From contig NZ_CP174509.1 of the NCBI RefSeq assembly GCF_045920555.1, positions 5,580,001 to 5,644,000 of the forward strand: 64,000 nt of DNA, read 5' to 3'. Numbering within the stretch: the stretch's first letter is position 1; every line of letters starts with the position of its first letter. Of the stretch, positions 26,140 through 34,807 are shown piece after piece. This stretch comes from Pseudalkalibacillus sp045920555 (GTDB lineage Bacteria > Bacillota > Bacilli > Bacillales > Fictibacillaceae). The position numbers and the translations under genes are program-made. Below the pieces are notes generated by a model, which was not told where the DNA came from, ran no database searches, and saw only the letters and a list, made by a program, of their open reading frames with translations.

Positions 26140-27225
26140 CTAAATAGTGATGAGCTCTTTTTGAAGAGACATTAGATTGAGGTACCCCTCCTCTGTGATA
26201 ATAATATTGTCCTCTATTCGTACCCCGCCTTTTTTTGGAACATAAATTCCTGGTTCCACAGTAAAAGCCATTCCAGGTTCCAACTTTAAAGTACTGTTTT
26301 GCATCATATATGGTTTTTCATGGGGGCTCAAACCTAATCCATGTCCTGTGCGGTGAGTAAAGTACTCGCCATATCCTTTATCACGGATAATTGCACGTGC
26401 AGTTTCATCCACTTCATGTGCTGATACTCCAGGCTTAATTATATCTATTGCTGCTTGTTGCGCTTCTTTAACAGTTTCATAGATTTCCTTTAATTCAGTA
26501 GATATCTCTCCCACTGCCACTGTACGACAAATATCCCCTATATAACCATTAATTATAGAACCAAAGTCCATCACAATAAGTTCTCCAGAATCTATTTTTT
26601 TGCTACCTGCACGCGCATGAGGACTAGCCCCTCTATATCCAGAAGCAACGATCGTTCCAAATGGTGTACCTTCAGAACCTCTTTTTCTCATTTCGTACTC
26701 AAGCTGAGCGGCAATTTCACTTTCAGTAACTCCAGGTTTAATATACAGAAGTGTAGCTTCAAAACTTTCCTCTAAAACTTTGACAGCATGCTGCATCTGT
26801 TCAATTTCTTGTTTATCTTTATAAATTCTCAGTGTATTAATTACACCGCTTATATCTTCAGTTGATGTCGTTAAGGTCTTCGTAGCCTTTAACTCCATTA
26901 CTCTCATCTGATCGTATTCCACTCCAATTTTAGAGAGAGTTCCAACTACATTTTTTAATTGATTTAAAGCTTGTCCTGGGCCTTTTTCATCGGTGTACCA
27001 AAACACATTTTCTTCAGTAACTTCTTTAACTTTGATTAATTCCACCTGTGGAGAGATAAATAACATTTCAGCATCCTTAGTAATTACAGCTAATGTTAGT
27101 CTTTCACTTTGTTTAAGCTTCAGTCCGGTAAAATAATACATATTCGATCCTGGCACAATAACAGCAGATTCAATATTTTTCTCCTTTAGTAATTGGCCAA
27201 GCTTTTTTCTTCGTTGTTCAAACAT
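26140..27225 (-). CDS. M24 Xaa-Pro peptidase (aminopeptidase P / prolidase family)
   Basis: 361 residues, the common bacterial length. The creatinase-like N-domain covers about 1-125. The pita-bread metallopeptidase domain follows with metal ligands in MDFGSIINGYIGDICRT, THRTGHGLGLSPHE, FTVEPGIYVP and GGVRIEDNI. It should cut the bond before proline or act on short dipeptides in the cytoplasm. Shine-Dalgarno AGGAGG precedes the ATG. Together with the aminotransferase it forms a two-gene unit downstream of an IclR gene on the same strand. Confidence 0.9.
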   Translation of the reverse strand: MFEQRRKKLGQLLKEKNIESAVIVPGSNMYYFTGLKLKQSERLTLAVITKDAEMLFISPQVELIKVKEVTEENVFWYTDEKGPGQALNQLKNVVGTLSKIGVEYDQMRVMELKATKTLTTSTEDISGVINTLRIYKDKQEIEQMQHAVKVLEESFEATLLYIKPGVTESEIAAQLEYEMRKRGSEGTPFGTIVASGYRGASPHARAGSKKIDSGELIVMDFGSIINGYIGDICRTVAVGEISTELKEIYETVKEAQQAAIDIIKPGVSAHEVDETARAIIRDKGYGEYFTHRTGHGLGLSPHEKPYMMQNSTLKLEPGMAFTVEPGIYVPKKGGVRIEDNIIITEEGYLNLMSLQKELITI

Positions 27226-27252
27226 TTGAATTACCTCCTATTAATGTTCTTA

Positions 27253-27274
27253 CTTTAGATATAATTGGTATCTA
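27253..27274 (-). promoter_or_regulatory. Possible operator upstream of the M24/aminotransferase operon
   Basis: TAGATA and TATCTA form a 6-bp inverted pair about 30 bases upstream of the M24 start, near a TATAATT stretch. It may be a regulator site or part of the promoter. Short and unsupported by a second copy. Confidence 0.3.
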
Positions 27275-27472
27275 GGTCGATTTTTCATGTGTGATTTTAG
27301 CTATAAAGAAATTGAAAAATTAATGGGCTTTAGTGCCTTTACTCTTTTTAATAGGTTTTCTACCTCGAAAGACACATTTTCCTTAAAGTTCTTTTGATCT
27401 CGGAGTTAATACGGTACCTTTTTTCATACTTCTTCTTTCATTGACTATTGTTTATAAAAATATTTTTAAAAA

Positions 27473-28234
27473 TCAAAAAGTAATTTGGTGTTTAAGAATC
27501 TCATGCTGAAGCTGTTTTTGTGTATTATTTAGCTTTTCGATTATTTCATTCGCTTTATCATCATTAATACGGTAGGAAGGGGTTGCTACTGTTAATGAAC
27601 CTACTATTGTATTGTGGCGGTTAAAAATAGGAACAGCGATACCTGCTACATCCTTGGTATATTCTCCTATTGAATAACTCCACCCTTGCTGCTTAATTTT
27701 CTTTAAATCTTCAAAAATTAACTCGGAGTTTGTAATTGTATTATCAGTGAATTTAATAATTCCCTTATCAATTATTTGTTCTTGTTTCTCTCTTGGAAGA
27801 TAAGCCAGGATTACTTTATGTGAAGCTCCTGCATATAACGGATTTCTACTTCCAACCGATACTGTATATTTCACTGTTTGATCACTCTCAGCTATTAACA
27901 AACAAACCCCCTCATTGCCGTCCAACCATGTAAGAAATACCGATTCCCCAGTTGATTCAGCTAGCTCTTTCATGTATGGATAAAAAACGTCTGAAATTTT
28001 AAATTTATTACTTACGATTAAACTATATTCAAAAAACTTTAAACCTAATTCATATTTGTTCGTGCGAGTATTTTGAACTAAGAAACCATACTCTTCGAAT
28101 GTTTTTAAAATTCTGAATACAACGGAATGGTTCATGTTTATTTCATTAGCTAGTTCTCTTACTCCCCATGATGATTTTTCTTCTGTAAAGCATTTCAGTA
28201 CTTCTAAAGATTTTTCTAAGGTTTTTAGACTCAT
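27473..28234 (-). CDS. IclR-family transcriptional regulator
   Basis: 253 residues. The winged helix at the N-terminus reads TLEKSLEVLKCFTEEKSSWG, ELANEINMNHSVVFRILKTF. The effector domain includes GSRNPLYAGASHKVILAYLP and the C-terminal VGSLTVATPSYRINDDK. IclR proteins are dimeric repressors or activators responding to small catabolites. A perfect palindrome lies 19 bases upstream of the start, suggesting autoregulation. It is the most likely regulator of the M24/aminotransferase pair downstream. It is similar to the IclR protein at 44 kb but clearly diverged. Confidence 0.9.
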   Translation of the reverse strand: MSLKTLEKSLEVLKCFTEEKSSWGVRELANEINMNHSVVFRILKTFEEYGFLVQNTRTNKYELGLKFFEYSLIVSNKFKISDVFYPYMKELAESTGESVFLTWLDGNEGVCLLIAESDQTVKYTVSVGSRNPLYAGASHKVILAYLPREKQEQIIDKGIIKFTDNTITNSELIFEDLKKIKQQGWSYSIGEYTKDVAGIAVPIFNRHNTIVGSLTVATPSYRINDDKANEIIEKLNNTQKQLQHEILKHQITF

Positions 28235-28252
28235 TTTTTAGTTCATCCTTTT

Positions 28253-28277
28253 ACTTGTTTCTATTTTAGAAACAAGT
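28253..28277. promoter_or_regulatory. Perfect 25-bp palindrome, probable IclR operator
   Basis: ACTTGTTTCTA, three T bases, then TAGAAACAAGT: 11-bp perfect arms. It lies just upstream of the IclR gene and points to autoregulation. The core TTTCTA-N3-TAGAAA is the kind of palindrome IclR dimers bind. Confidence 0.75.
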
Positions 28278-28407
28278 GTTTTTATTTATGAACTCATTAT
28301 ACTTAACGAAATTAAAATTGCAACCGATTTCTTAAAATTTTAAAAATATTCTGTTAAAATAGGTAGTAAATATTTTAACTAGTGAAAATTTTCAAAGGAG
28401 GTTAAAA

Positions 28408-28860
28408 ATGAGAAAGGCAAGAGGGATTGTCATGGCTTTGGTACTTGGTTTGCTGTTGCTTGTAGTAGGAATATCACCTGACAATGTGAATGCGGAGACA
28501 GAATCGAAGGATATCACCAAAAGTACATGCAACACTTATCGTTTTTGGCTATATAATCCCAATTGTACCTTACATAGACAGACGATCTATACAGTCGATA
28601 ACGCAGAGTTAAGAATCGGCTATTATCAAGGTATACAATACGGATGGGGAAGATTTGTAACGCCTGAGCCAGGAGCAACTGTATAGCTTGATATTGATAT
28701 AAATGGCGATGGACAATGGGATGTACACAGTAGAGGAGATAATGATGGTAATACCTATGCTCATGCAACGAATTGGAGTACTTCGGAGGTAAAAGCAATA
28801 AGGATTGCTGTCCGGCATGCAAATAATACTTGGAGTTTTGGACGCTGGTGGGCCTGGTAA
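28408..28860 (+). pseudogene. Secreted protein interrupted by one in-frame TAG
   Basis: A strong AAAGGAGG precedes ATG. Residues 1-31 are a signal peptide ending at NVNAE. The mature part reads NTYRFWLYNPNCTLHRQ, NAELRIGYYQGIQYGWGRF and stops at TAG (28684) after PGATV. The same frame continues for 57 codons: LDIDINGDGQWDVHSRGDND, AIRIAVRHANNTWSFGRWWA and a normal TAA. A CAG to TAG change would explain this. The mature protein looks like a YolA-like small secreted beta protein of about 120 residues. It is otherwise intact, with fresh-looking codons, so the stop is recent, a sequencing error or suppressed. Confidence 0.7.
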
Positions 28861-29070
28861 ATATGGTATAGAAAAACAACATGAATTCAAAAAACGTTTA
28901 AAACAAATTGATGACTTTGTATCTTAAACATGGCGGGGCTTTCCGCTACTTATCGACTGGCTCGTTCATATCTTCGGGATCTTCCGTCACCTTTTAGGCG
29001 TTCGTATCATCATGATCGTATTTAAGGACGTAAAATCGATAAACTTCCTTTTCCCTTCACGTTTTTGCTT
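28861..29070. other. Spacer with no supported gene
   Basis: No frame here shows a recognisable family. A 31-codon frame beginning MAGLSATYRLARSYLRD is present but has no support. The region leads into the first IS4-type left end and is likely debris. Confidence 0.4.
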
Positions 29071-29232
29071 AATAGGGGTAAAGGCGCATGCCCATCAAGC
29101 TAAGGCAAATTAATACCCCCAAATCGCAAAAAACGCTATTCTTTCTGTAAAGAAAGAGGAAAGGATGGCGTTTTTCATGAGTCTTTCGTTTTTAGACGAA
29201 TTGAACCTCTTTTCCCAAGAATTACAACGGTG
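29071..29232 (+). mobile_element. Solo left end of an IS4-family (IS231-like) element, copy 1
   Basis: About 160 bases nearly identical to the left end of the element near 40 kb, including the terminal CATGCCCATCAAGCTAAG, a leader with TAGAAGAG-like purine tract and the first codons MSLSFLDELNLFSQELQR. After CAACGGTG the sequence departs into unrelated DNA, so only the end and the first 18 codons remain. Confidence 0.85.
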
Positions 29233-29439
29233 TTTGTTCGATTCTACGACTGGTTGGTTTATCATGAGTTAGTAGAGGAAAAAAGAAGAAAGTACTTGGA
29301 AAGTTTATCCTCTTTGTAATCCACCGAGATGTTAGAACTCAAGAAAAACACCTTTTATAAAATAATGAAAGAATTCATGTAGAGAGGTATTCGTGTTCAA
29401 ATATCTCTCTTACGAATTTGATTTTTTCTTCTTCAGTCT

Positions 29440-29600
29440 TTTGATATACCACCAGGACGGGAGACCTACCAAGAAAAAAGACAAAGTATAAATGGCCATT
29501 AAGATGTATATGAGTAAGGATTATACAATCAAACAAATTACAGAGGCAACTTAGAATCAGCAAAACATCACTGTATAGATATTTAGATAAAGCAAATTAG
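29440..29600 (+). pseudogene. Serine-recombinase C-terminal relic (helix-turn-helix)
   Basis: Reads GRPTKKKDKV, a TAA, MAIKMYMSKDYTIKQITEAT, then after a one-base shift ISKTSLYRYLDKAN and stop. This is the DNA-binding end of a Tn3-type resolvase/invertase. The catalytic domain is absent. Confidence 0.75.
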
Positions 29601-29656
29601 GATTACCAAAGTAAGCTGGTCCTTCGAATTACATTTTATATAAATTATCTGACTGA

Positions 29657-29683
29657 CTAGAGCAGCTACCCTGTCACTAAGCC
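29657..29683 (+). repeat. 27-bp inverted repeat, left copy
   Basis: CTAGAGCAGCTACCCTGTCA followed by CTAAGCC. It matches 25 of 27 bases of the inverse of the copy at 39.91 kb. Identity stops sharply at both edges, as expected for transposon or IS ends. Confidence 0.75.
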
Positions 29684-29795
29684 TTAATGAACAGTTTCTC
29701 GCTTTTTGCCGGTGGTCGTCTTCAAAGCTTTAAGGTTTTTATAGTTTCCTACACGACAAAAAGAAGAAAGCCCAGTAAGAGGCCTTCTCCTTGAG

Positions 29796-31439
29796 TCAAG
29801 ATATTTTGTTCATAGAATGCTGACTCATATTTTTCCTTTTCGGAAACATGCTCTTGATCAAACTTTCAAGCATAACGGGCATTTGGATAAAAGCACTATC
29901 AATATGGAGACGCTCCGTACGCTGGTGAGCATCCTTTCCGAACGGACCGACATTGAAAACAGGAGCATTCAGCTGCAGCATATCGGTAAATGGAATGCTG
30001 TACGTTTCACCCCATACCGGTGTATTCCCTTCGTAGGCAGTCCATCCGTCATCTTCGTCCATATAGCTGACATAACTCAGGTCACAAATACCATTGAAAT
30101 AGTGAATTTGATTTACCTCGACATTAAAACGACTCGCCACTTCCTTCATTAATTTTACGGAATTGATTACGAGAGGGTCCCGAGATGTATTGACAGCCGG
30201 GTAGTATGGCGGTGCGAAAAACAAGACGACAGCCGGTGCAAGTTCATAGCATTGGATCATCAGCTTATCGACGAGGTTTATCGATTTTTCACGGTCATCC
30301 CAACTTGTATTTTTAAACGTTTCTTCCTTTAATTTCCCAATGAATTCAGCACCAAACTTATTCTCTGCATAATGGATAAGTTCTTCATACCGAATCGTAC
30401 GTACAGTGCCGACACCTTCAACGTTTTCCTTTTCGCAAATAGATTTGAATGCAAAATTACATGATGCCACGGCCTCTTGTGCAACTTGCTCGAATAAATC
30501 TATTACTTCATCAGCAGTACGTTTAAAAATGAATACATTATAAAGCGCCGCGGCACGGTATGGTGTCTGTGTCGAATATTGCGTTTTCAGATCTTTTTGT
30601 TGCAACGACACAGGTAGCGGTGTGCTTTCACCAAGATCGGATTCACGGAACAACGAATTCCACTCCATACGCTGAGTAAGGAAAGAAGCGATATAGTTCG
30701 CTGTAATCCCCTTCATCGGCTCACCTGCATGCGTTTCCTTTCCATAGAAAAGTGCACCTGGCATGATCTTCCCGATCGTTCCAGTATAAATATAATCCTT
30801 TGTATCCCCTGGCTCCTGTGTAAACGTCGGTTCACTATTCAAGAACATTTTATAAGAGATATCATATTTTTCACGTAAAAGAACGAGTTCTTTCACTGCA
30901 GCGCGCATACCGGCTGAATTGACTTCTTCATCCGGAACAGTTACCAGTAGTAGGTTTACTGGCCATTGTTCAACACTCGCCTTTTCAATCATGGCCATAT
31001 GAAGTGCCAGCCCCATTTTCATATCCATCGTTCCCCGACCAAAGAGGTATTTACCCGATTCAAGGTCTTTACGTACTTCTACCGGTAAGTCATCTTTACG
31101 CTTAAACAGTTCTTTTGTAAGTTCTTCTGGGTGGAACGCAAGCGGCTCAAGATCACCGTATTCTTCGGTCTGGACGGTATCAAAATGGCTGATCAATACA
31201 ATGGTTTCCTTTACGTCAGGACGCTTGTACATAGCCGTTACAAGATCCCGCCCGAGGCCCGCGTCATGAAGTGTAATGTGATCAGGGTTGTTTTTGAAAT
31301 AATCGAGTTCGATCAATTTCGCTTGGACTTTCGAAGCGAATTCTCGCTCCCCTTTCGTGAATGTCTGACTTTCCCAGCTGACAAGCTCGCATAACAGTGT
31401 ACGTAGTGAATCGGGCGTATCCCATAAATATCGGCTCAT
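29796..31439 (-). CDS. rocB: RocB-like M20 peptidase
   Basis: 547 residues, the size of RocB. Zinc and catalytic blocks: IVLISHFDTVQTEEYGDLEP, FGRGTMDMKMGLALHMAMIE, TVPDEEVNSAGMRAAVKEL, then ETHAGEPMKGITAN and ICDLSYVSYMDEDD. RocB lies in arginine-utilisation operons of Bacillus and is thought to be an amidohydrolase, with no firm substrate. Strong AAAGGAGGAGG start site. It is the last gene of the four-gene minus-strand operon with the permease and the two arginine-deiminase-fold enzymes, which supports an arginine-derivative substrate. Confidence 0.88.
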   Translation of the reverse strand: MSRYLWDTPDSLRTLLCELVSWESQTFTKGEREFASKVQAKLIELDYFKNNPDHITLHDAGLGRDLVTAMYKRPDVKETIVLISHFDTVQTEEYGDLEPLAFHPEELTKELFKRKDDLPVEVRKDLESGKYLFGRGTMDMKMGLALHMAMIEKASVEQWPVNLLLVTVPDEEVNSAGMRAAVKELVLLREKYDISYKMFLNSEPTFTQEPGDTKDYIYTGTIGKIMPGALFYGKETHAGEPMKGITANYIASFLTQRMEWNSLFRESDLGESTPLPVSLQQKDLKTQYSTQTPYRAAALYNVFIFKRTADEVIDLFEQVAQEAVASCNFAFKSICEKENVEGVGTVRTIRYEELIHYAENKFGAEFIGKLKEETFKNTSWDDREKSINLVDKLMIQCYELAPAVVLFFAPPYYPAVNTSRDPLVINSVKLMKEVASRFNVEVNQIHYFNGICDLSYVSYMDEDDGWTAYEGNTPVWGETYSIPFTDMLQLNAPVFNVGPFGKDAHQRTERLHIDSAFIQMPVMLESLIKSMFPKRKNMSQHSMNKIS

Positions 31440-31538
31440 GCAAATGCCTCCTCCTTTAAAATGTTTTCAACTATATGATTGAATTGGACTGCTTTGTTCA
31501 AGCCACTGAGGCAATCCGCAAAATTTTTCGGTGCTTAT

Positions 31539-32936
31539 CTATCTAGAAAGTTTAAACCGATAGAACAGCATACAAAATACGAAAAATCCTACTCCATAAA
31601 AAAGGCCGATACGCTGCGTCGGGTCAAACGCCAAGAATACGAGAATGAACGAACAAAAAGCGAGACAGAACAATGGAACAAAAGGATAAAGCTTAACTTT
31701 GAATTTCAAATCCTCCAGTTTTCCGCCTTCTTTCAAATAGGTCCGGCGGAACATGAACTGCGACAAAGCGATCCCCATCCACGAAATCGTAACGGCTATC
31801 CCTGCAATCGACATGAGTAGGACGAATACCGTATCTGCTTCCATAAAACTGGTCAATAAAGACAAGAGCGAAAAGAGCATCGTAAAAACCAAAGCTGTGA
31901 ACGGAACTTTCCGTTTTGAAAGACGGCCGAAGATCTTCGGTGCCATTCCTTCATGGGCCATCGACCAAAGAAGGCGTGTTGATGCGTAAATACAAGAGTT
32001 CCCGACAGAAAGGATTGCAGTCAGAATGACAAAATTCATGATGTCTGCTGCAAAAGGAATACCGGCAATTTCCATCATCGACACGAACGGGCTTTCAAGC
32101 AGACCGACTTCTGATGAAGGGAAAATAGCTGACAACACTACGATCGAGGCAATGTAGAACACGATGATCCGTATCAATACATTCCGGATCGCACGCGGAA
32201 TATTTTTTTCCGGTTCTTCACTTTCCCCAGCTGCAATTCCGAGCAGTTCAGAACCTTGATAAGAGAAGATGACATTCATCATCGTAATGAACACAATTGC
32301 AATTCCTGCAGGGAACAATCCCGAGGGAGCTAAATTTTCAAAAAAGGGGGGTGGGCGGTCATTTAATGGAATGATTCCAAAAATCGCCGAAAAACCAATG
32401 ATGAGAAACGAAATGACAGCAACAACCTTTATACCTGCAAACCAATATTCAGCCTCGGCAAAGCCACGGGTGGTCAATGCATTCAATAAAAACAGAACAG
32501 CAATGAAAATCGCACACCAGATCCAAACAGGTGAATCCGGAAACCAATGTTGCATGAGGATGCCGGCTGCTGTAAATTCCACTCCGGCTGTTGCGGCCGA
32601 GCCGACGAAATACATCCAGCCGAGCGAAAAGCCAACTGATGGACTGATGAACCGTGAAGCATAGGTCTGAAATGATCCGGTTACGGGCATATAAACCGCT
32701 AGTTCCCCTAGACAGACCATGACCATGTACAAAATCAACCCACCGAACAAGTACGCAAGAAGGGCCCCTCCAGCTCCAGACTGGTTGATTGTGAAGCCTG
32801 CATTTAGAAACAGCCCCGTTCCGATGACACCACCGAGCGACAGCATAAACAAATGACGGCTCTTCATGGCGCGATTTAATTGGTTGTGCTTTTGACCTTG
32901 ATCCAACTCATCCTGTTTTTGAACCTGTTCCAACAA
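31539..32936 (-). CDS. APC-family amino acid permease
   Basis: 465 residues with 12 membrane helices and the APC opening RHLFMLSLGGVIGTGLFLNA. Loops such as GESEEPEKNIPRAIRNVLIR are typical of the basic/aromatic amino-acid permeases (AAT/RocE branch). Start: TTG with AGGTGGG about ten bases upstream; the nearby ATG is out of frame. In this operon it should import arginine or a methylated/acylated derivative for the DDAH-like enzymes. Confidence 0.88.
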   Translation of the reverse strand: MLEQVQKQDELDQGQKHNQLNRAMKSRHLFMLSLGGVIGTGLFLNAGFTINQSGAGGALLAYLFGGLILYMVMVCLGELAVYMPVTGSFQTYASRFISPSVGFSLGWMYFVGSAATAGVEFTAAGILMQHWFPDSPVWIWCAIFIAVLFLLNALTTRGFAEAEYWFAGIKVVAVISFLIIGFSAIFGIIPLNDRPPPFFENLAPSGLFPAGIAIVFITMMNVIFSYQGSELLGIAAGESEEPEKNIPRAIRNVLIRIIVFYIASIVVLSAIFPSSEVGLLESPFVSMMEIAGIPFAADIMNFVILTAILSVGNSCIYASTRLLWSMAHEGMAPKIFGRLSKRKVPFTALVFTMLFSLLSLLTSFMEADTVFVLLMSIAGIAVTISWMGIALSQFMFRRTYLKEGGKLEDLKFKVKLYPFVPLFCLAFCSFILVFLAFDPTQRIGLFYGVGFFVFCMLFYRFKLSR

Positions 32937-32983
32937 AACTCATCCCACCTTTCTACCCCTCACATAGATATATTTGATCAATC

Positions 32984-33745
32984 TTAAAACCGTAAGGATA
33001 GGCAGCTTAAACCGCCGTCATGTTTCTGAAATTCAGACATTTCCAGTTCAATCGTTTCAAACCCGGCTTCATTGATTTGGCGGATCGTCTCCTCGTACCC
33101 TTTCGGAATGATGACATAGTCATTGACACGTATACAGTTGGCCGAATATTCTTCTTCAAGTGGAACAGTGATTTTTTTATAGTGTTGAAAATCCGGATGG
33201 TCAACGAATTCACCCGCAGCTATAATCAACTCCTTACCAAGATAGGAGATACCTGTTTTAAGATGGAAGAACTTTTGCAAGGGAACAATCTTCCCTTTAT
33301 AGCCTTCCGACTCTAGGATTTCTTTCAATTGACGTGCACCCTCTTCATTCGTGCGGTCGGAAATACCGATATAGAAATGATCTTCAATTTGAAGGATATC
33401 CCCACCATCCAGCGTCCCGGGTGTTTTTATGTAATGAAACGTATCATAGAACTTTTTAAGAGCCGTTTCGATTTCTCCCGTTTCCCCATTCCGGGAAACA
33501 GCCCCTGGGTTTGATATAACAGCGAATTCCGGTGTCAGGACAGCAGTATCTTCTACAAAAGTCGAATCCGGAAATTCCTCATTTGCAGGTAAAAAAGTAA
33601 CGGAAACACCGCATTTTTTCAAAGCTTCAACATAAGCATCATGCTGTTCCAACGCTTTTTCATAAACGGGTTTTCCAAGGTCGGATGTGGTCAAACCATT
33701 CACGTAACTTTTCCCTGGTTTCTTGACAATAACGTTCTTATACAT
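32984..33745 (-). CDS. DDAH-like dimethylarginine dimethylaminohydrolase
   Basis: About 253 residues. Motifs of the DDAH branch of the amidinotransferase fold: FPDSTFVEDTAVLTPE, GTLDGGDILQIEDHFYIGIS, the His in FHLKTGISYLGKE and the catalytic Cys in GGLSCLSLRF at the C-terminus. The predicted reaction is N-omega,N-omega-dimethylarginine to citrulline plus dimethylamine, or a similar guanidine hydrolysis. Start: ATG at 33745 with GGAGGAAC in front; the longer frame lacks a ribosome site and runs into the neighbour. It follows the paralogue by 20 bases. Confidence 0.85.
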   Translation of the reverse strand: MYKNVIVKKPGKSYVNGLTTSDLGKPVYEKALEQHDAYVEALKKCGVSVTFLPANEEFPDSTFVEDTAVLTPEFAVISNPGAVSRNGETGEIETALKKFYDTFHYIKTPGTLDGGDILQIEDHFYIGISDRTNEEGARQLKEILESEGYKGKIVPLQKFFHLKTGISYLGKELIIAAGEFVDHPDFQHYKKITVPLEEEYSANCIRVNDYVIIPKGYEETIRQINEAGFETIELEMSEFQKHDGGLSCLSLRF

Positions 33746-33765
33746 AACTGAGTTCCTCCATTTGT

Positions 33766-34638
33766 TTATTTGCGAACGACTGGGCAAGTGAGACAAGTCG
33801 GTCCGCCTGTACCTTTATAGCTGATTTCGTATCCATTGTACTCATAAACCGAAGCTCCCGCGTCAATCAGCTGCTGTTTTGTCGAAGGGTTACCCGAAAC
33901 GATCACGCAGACACGCGGCGCCAACGCAAGTACATTACAACCAAGATTCTCGTATTCATCGACCGGTACCTCGATCAAGCGGATTCCGTGATCGATCAAA
34001 AGCTGTCTGAAAAATACGGGCATAAGCCTTGAATACACGACTGCAAGATTTTCATCCACCATACTGATTATCGACATAAGATGGAGACACTCTTCCTCAC
34101 CATTGTCATGTGGAAGAGGGACCACAATGAATTCGTCGACAAGATGGGCAGTCATTTCCCTTAACTGGCGAATCGCTTCATCGTTTGTACGGTAACCGCG
34201 CCCGACAACGAGTGTCCTATCATCAAGCCAGACGATGTCTCCTCCATCAGCAACAGCATCTCCTATCAATTCACCGATTATCGAGATATCCTTATCTGCG
34301 AGAAATTTTCTGTATGACTCTGTTTCATGCTGTCTTGAACGTTTCCCAGATTTTAAAAGGATCGCTCCTTCTTTCGTGAACTTAACAGGATCATGTACAT
34401 AGAGGGAATCCAAACCCACTTCAGAGGAAGCAGGCAAATAATCGATGTGCGGGACATGCTTTTCCAAAATTAATATGAAAGCCTGATATTCCCGTAGTGC
34501 TTCATTGAAGTCGGGCTCCTCGATATAATTGAACAATTCCCATTGCTTGCTGACATTCTCCTGGCTGATGAATGCTTCGTTTGGATGCTTTACAATTACA
34601 CGCTCCAACGATCTGAACATGGATGAACAATACATCAT
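33766..34638 (-). CDS. Second arginine-deiminase-fold hydrolase (amidinotransferase family)
   Basis: About 290 residues. Key residues: the LYVHDPVKFTKEGAILLKSG strand, VADGGDIVWLDDRTLVVGRG, the His of EECLHLMSIISMVDENL and the C-terminal nucleophile Cys in GGPTCLTCPV. It belongs to the N-dimethylarginine dimethylaminohydrolase-like branch, different from the adjacent DDAH. The two may handle different guanidino compounds or successive steps. Start: ATG at 34638 behind AAGGAGTGGGG. The first gene of its operon, directly downstream of the double operator. Confidence 0.82.
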   Translation of the reverse strand: MMYCSSMFRSLERVIVKHPNEAFISQENVSKQWELFNYIEEPDFNEALREYQAFILILEKHVPHIDYLPASSEVGLDSLYVHDPVKFTKEGAILLKSGKRSRQHETESYRKFLADKDISIIGELIGDAVADGGDIVWLDDRTLVVGRGYRTNDEAIRQLREMTAHLVDEFIVVPLPHDNGEEECLHLMSIISMVDENLAVVYSRLMPVFFRQLLIDHGIRLIEVPVDEYENLGCNVLALAPRVCVIVSGNPSTKQQLIDAGASVYEYNGYEISYKGTGGPTCLTCPVVRK

Positions 34639-34652
34639 ATCCCCACTCCTTT

Positions 34653-34687
34653 TCCGTTGAACGGAAAAATATTCCGTCAAAAGGAAT
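34653..34687. promoter_or_regulatory. Double 15-bp operator in front of the arginine-derivative operon
   Basis: TTCCGTTGAACGGAA (34653-34667, inside the 19-bp palindrome TTTTCCGTTGAACGGAAAA) and TTCCGTCAAAAGGAA (34673-34687) start exactly 20 bp apart, two DNA turns. They lie between the promoter and the first gene, so a bound protein would block transcription. The same arrangement occurs at 38.85 kb. Confidence 0.85.
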
Positions 34688-34698
34688 TCATATTCTTA

Positions 34699-34727
34699 AT
34701 ATAAAGAACCTAGAATTTGGTGTCAAT
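34699..34727 (-). promoter_or_regulatory. Sigma-A promoter of the DDAH operon
   Basis: On the minus strand TTGACA (34722-34727) and TATATT (34699-34704) are separated by 17 bases. The double operator follows about 11 bases downstream of the -10. Confidence 0.8.
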
Positions 34728-34755
34728 ATATTTCTAATTGTTTGATAATTTGGTT

Positions 34756-34785
34756 TTGTACTTCGAAAATGACAAAAGGTATAAT
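34756..34785 (+). promoter_or_regulatory. Sigma-A promoter of the IclR regulator gene
   Basis: TTGTAC (34756-34761) and a perfect TATAAT (34780-34785) are separated by 18 bases, upstream of AGGGGGTG and the ATG at 34808. Confidence 0.7.
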
Positions 34786-34807
34786 AGGAGTATTAGGGGG
34801 TGCTCCA

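Noticed and set aside
28514..28890. Two overlapping minus-strand frames of about 90-120 codons
   Set aside because: They are antisense to the secreted protein with the amber codon, whose plus-strand frame has a signal peptide and strong ribosome site.
29375..29563. A 62-codon minus-strand frame
   Set aside because: It overlaps the plus-strand resolvase relic and shows no family match; kept as shadow.
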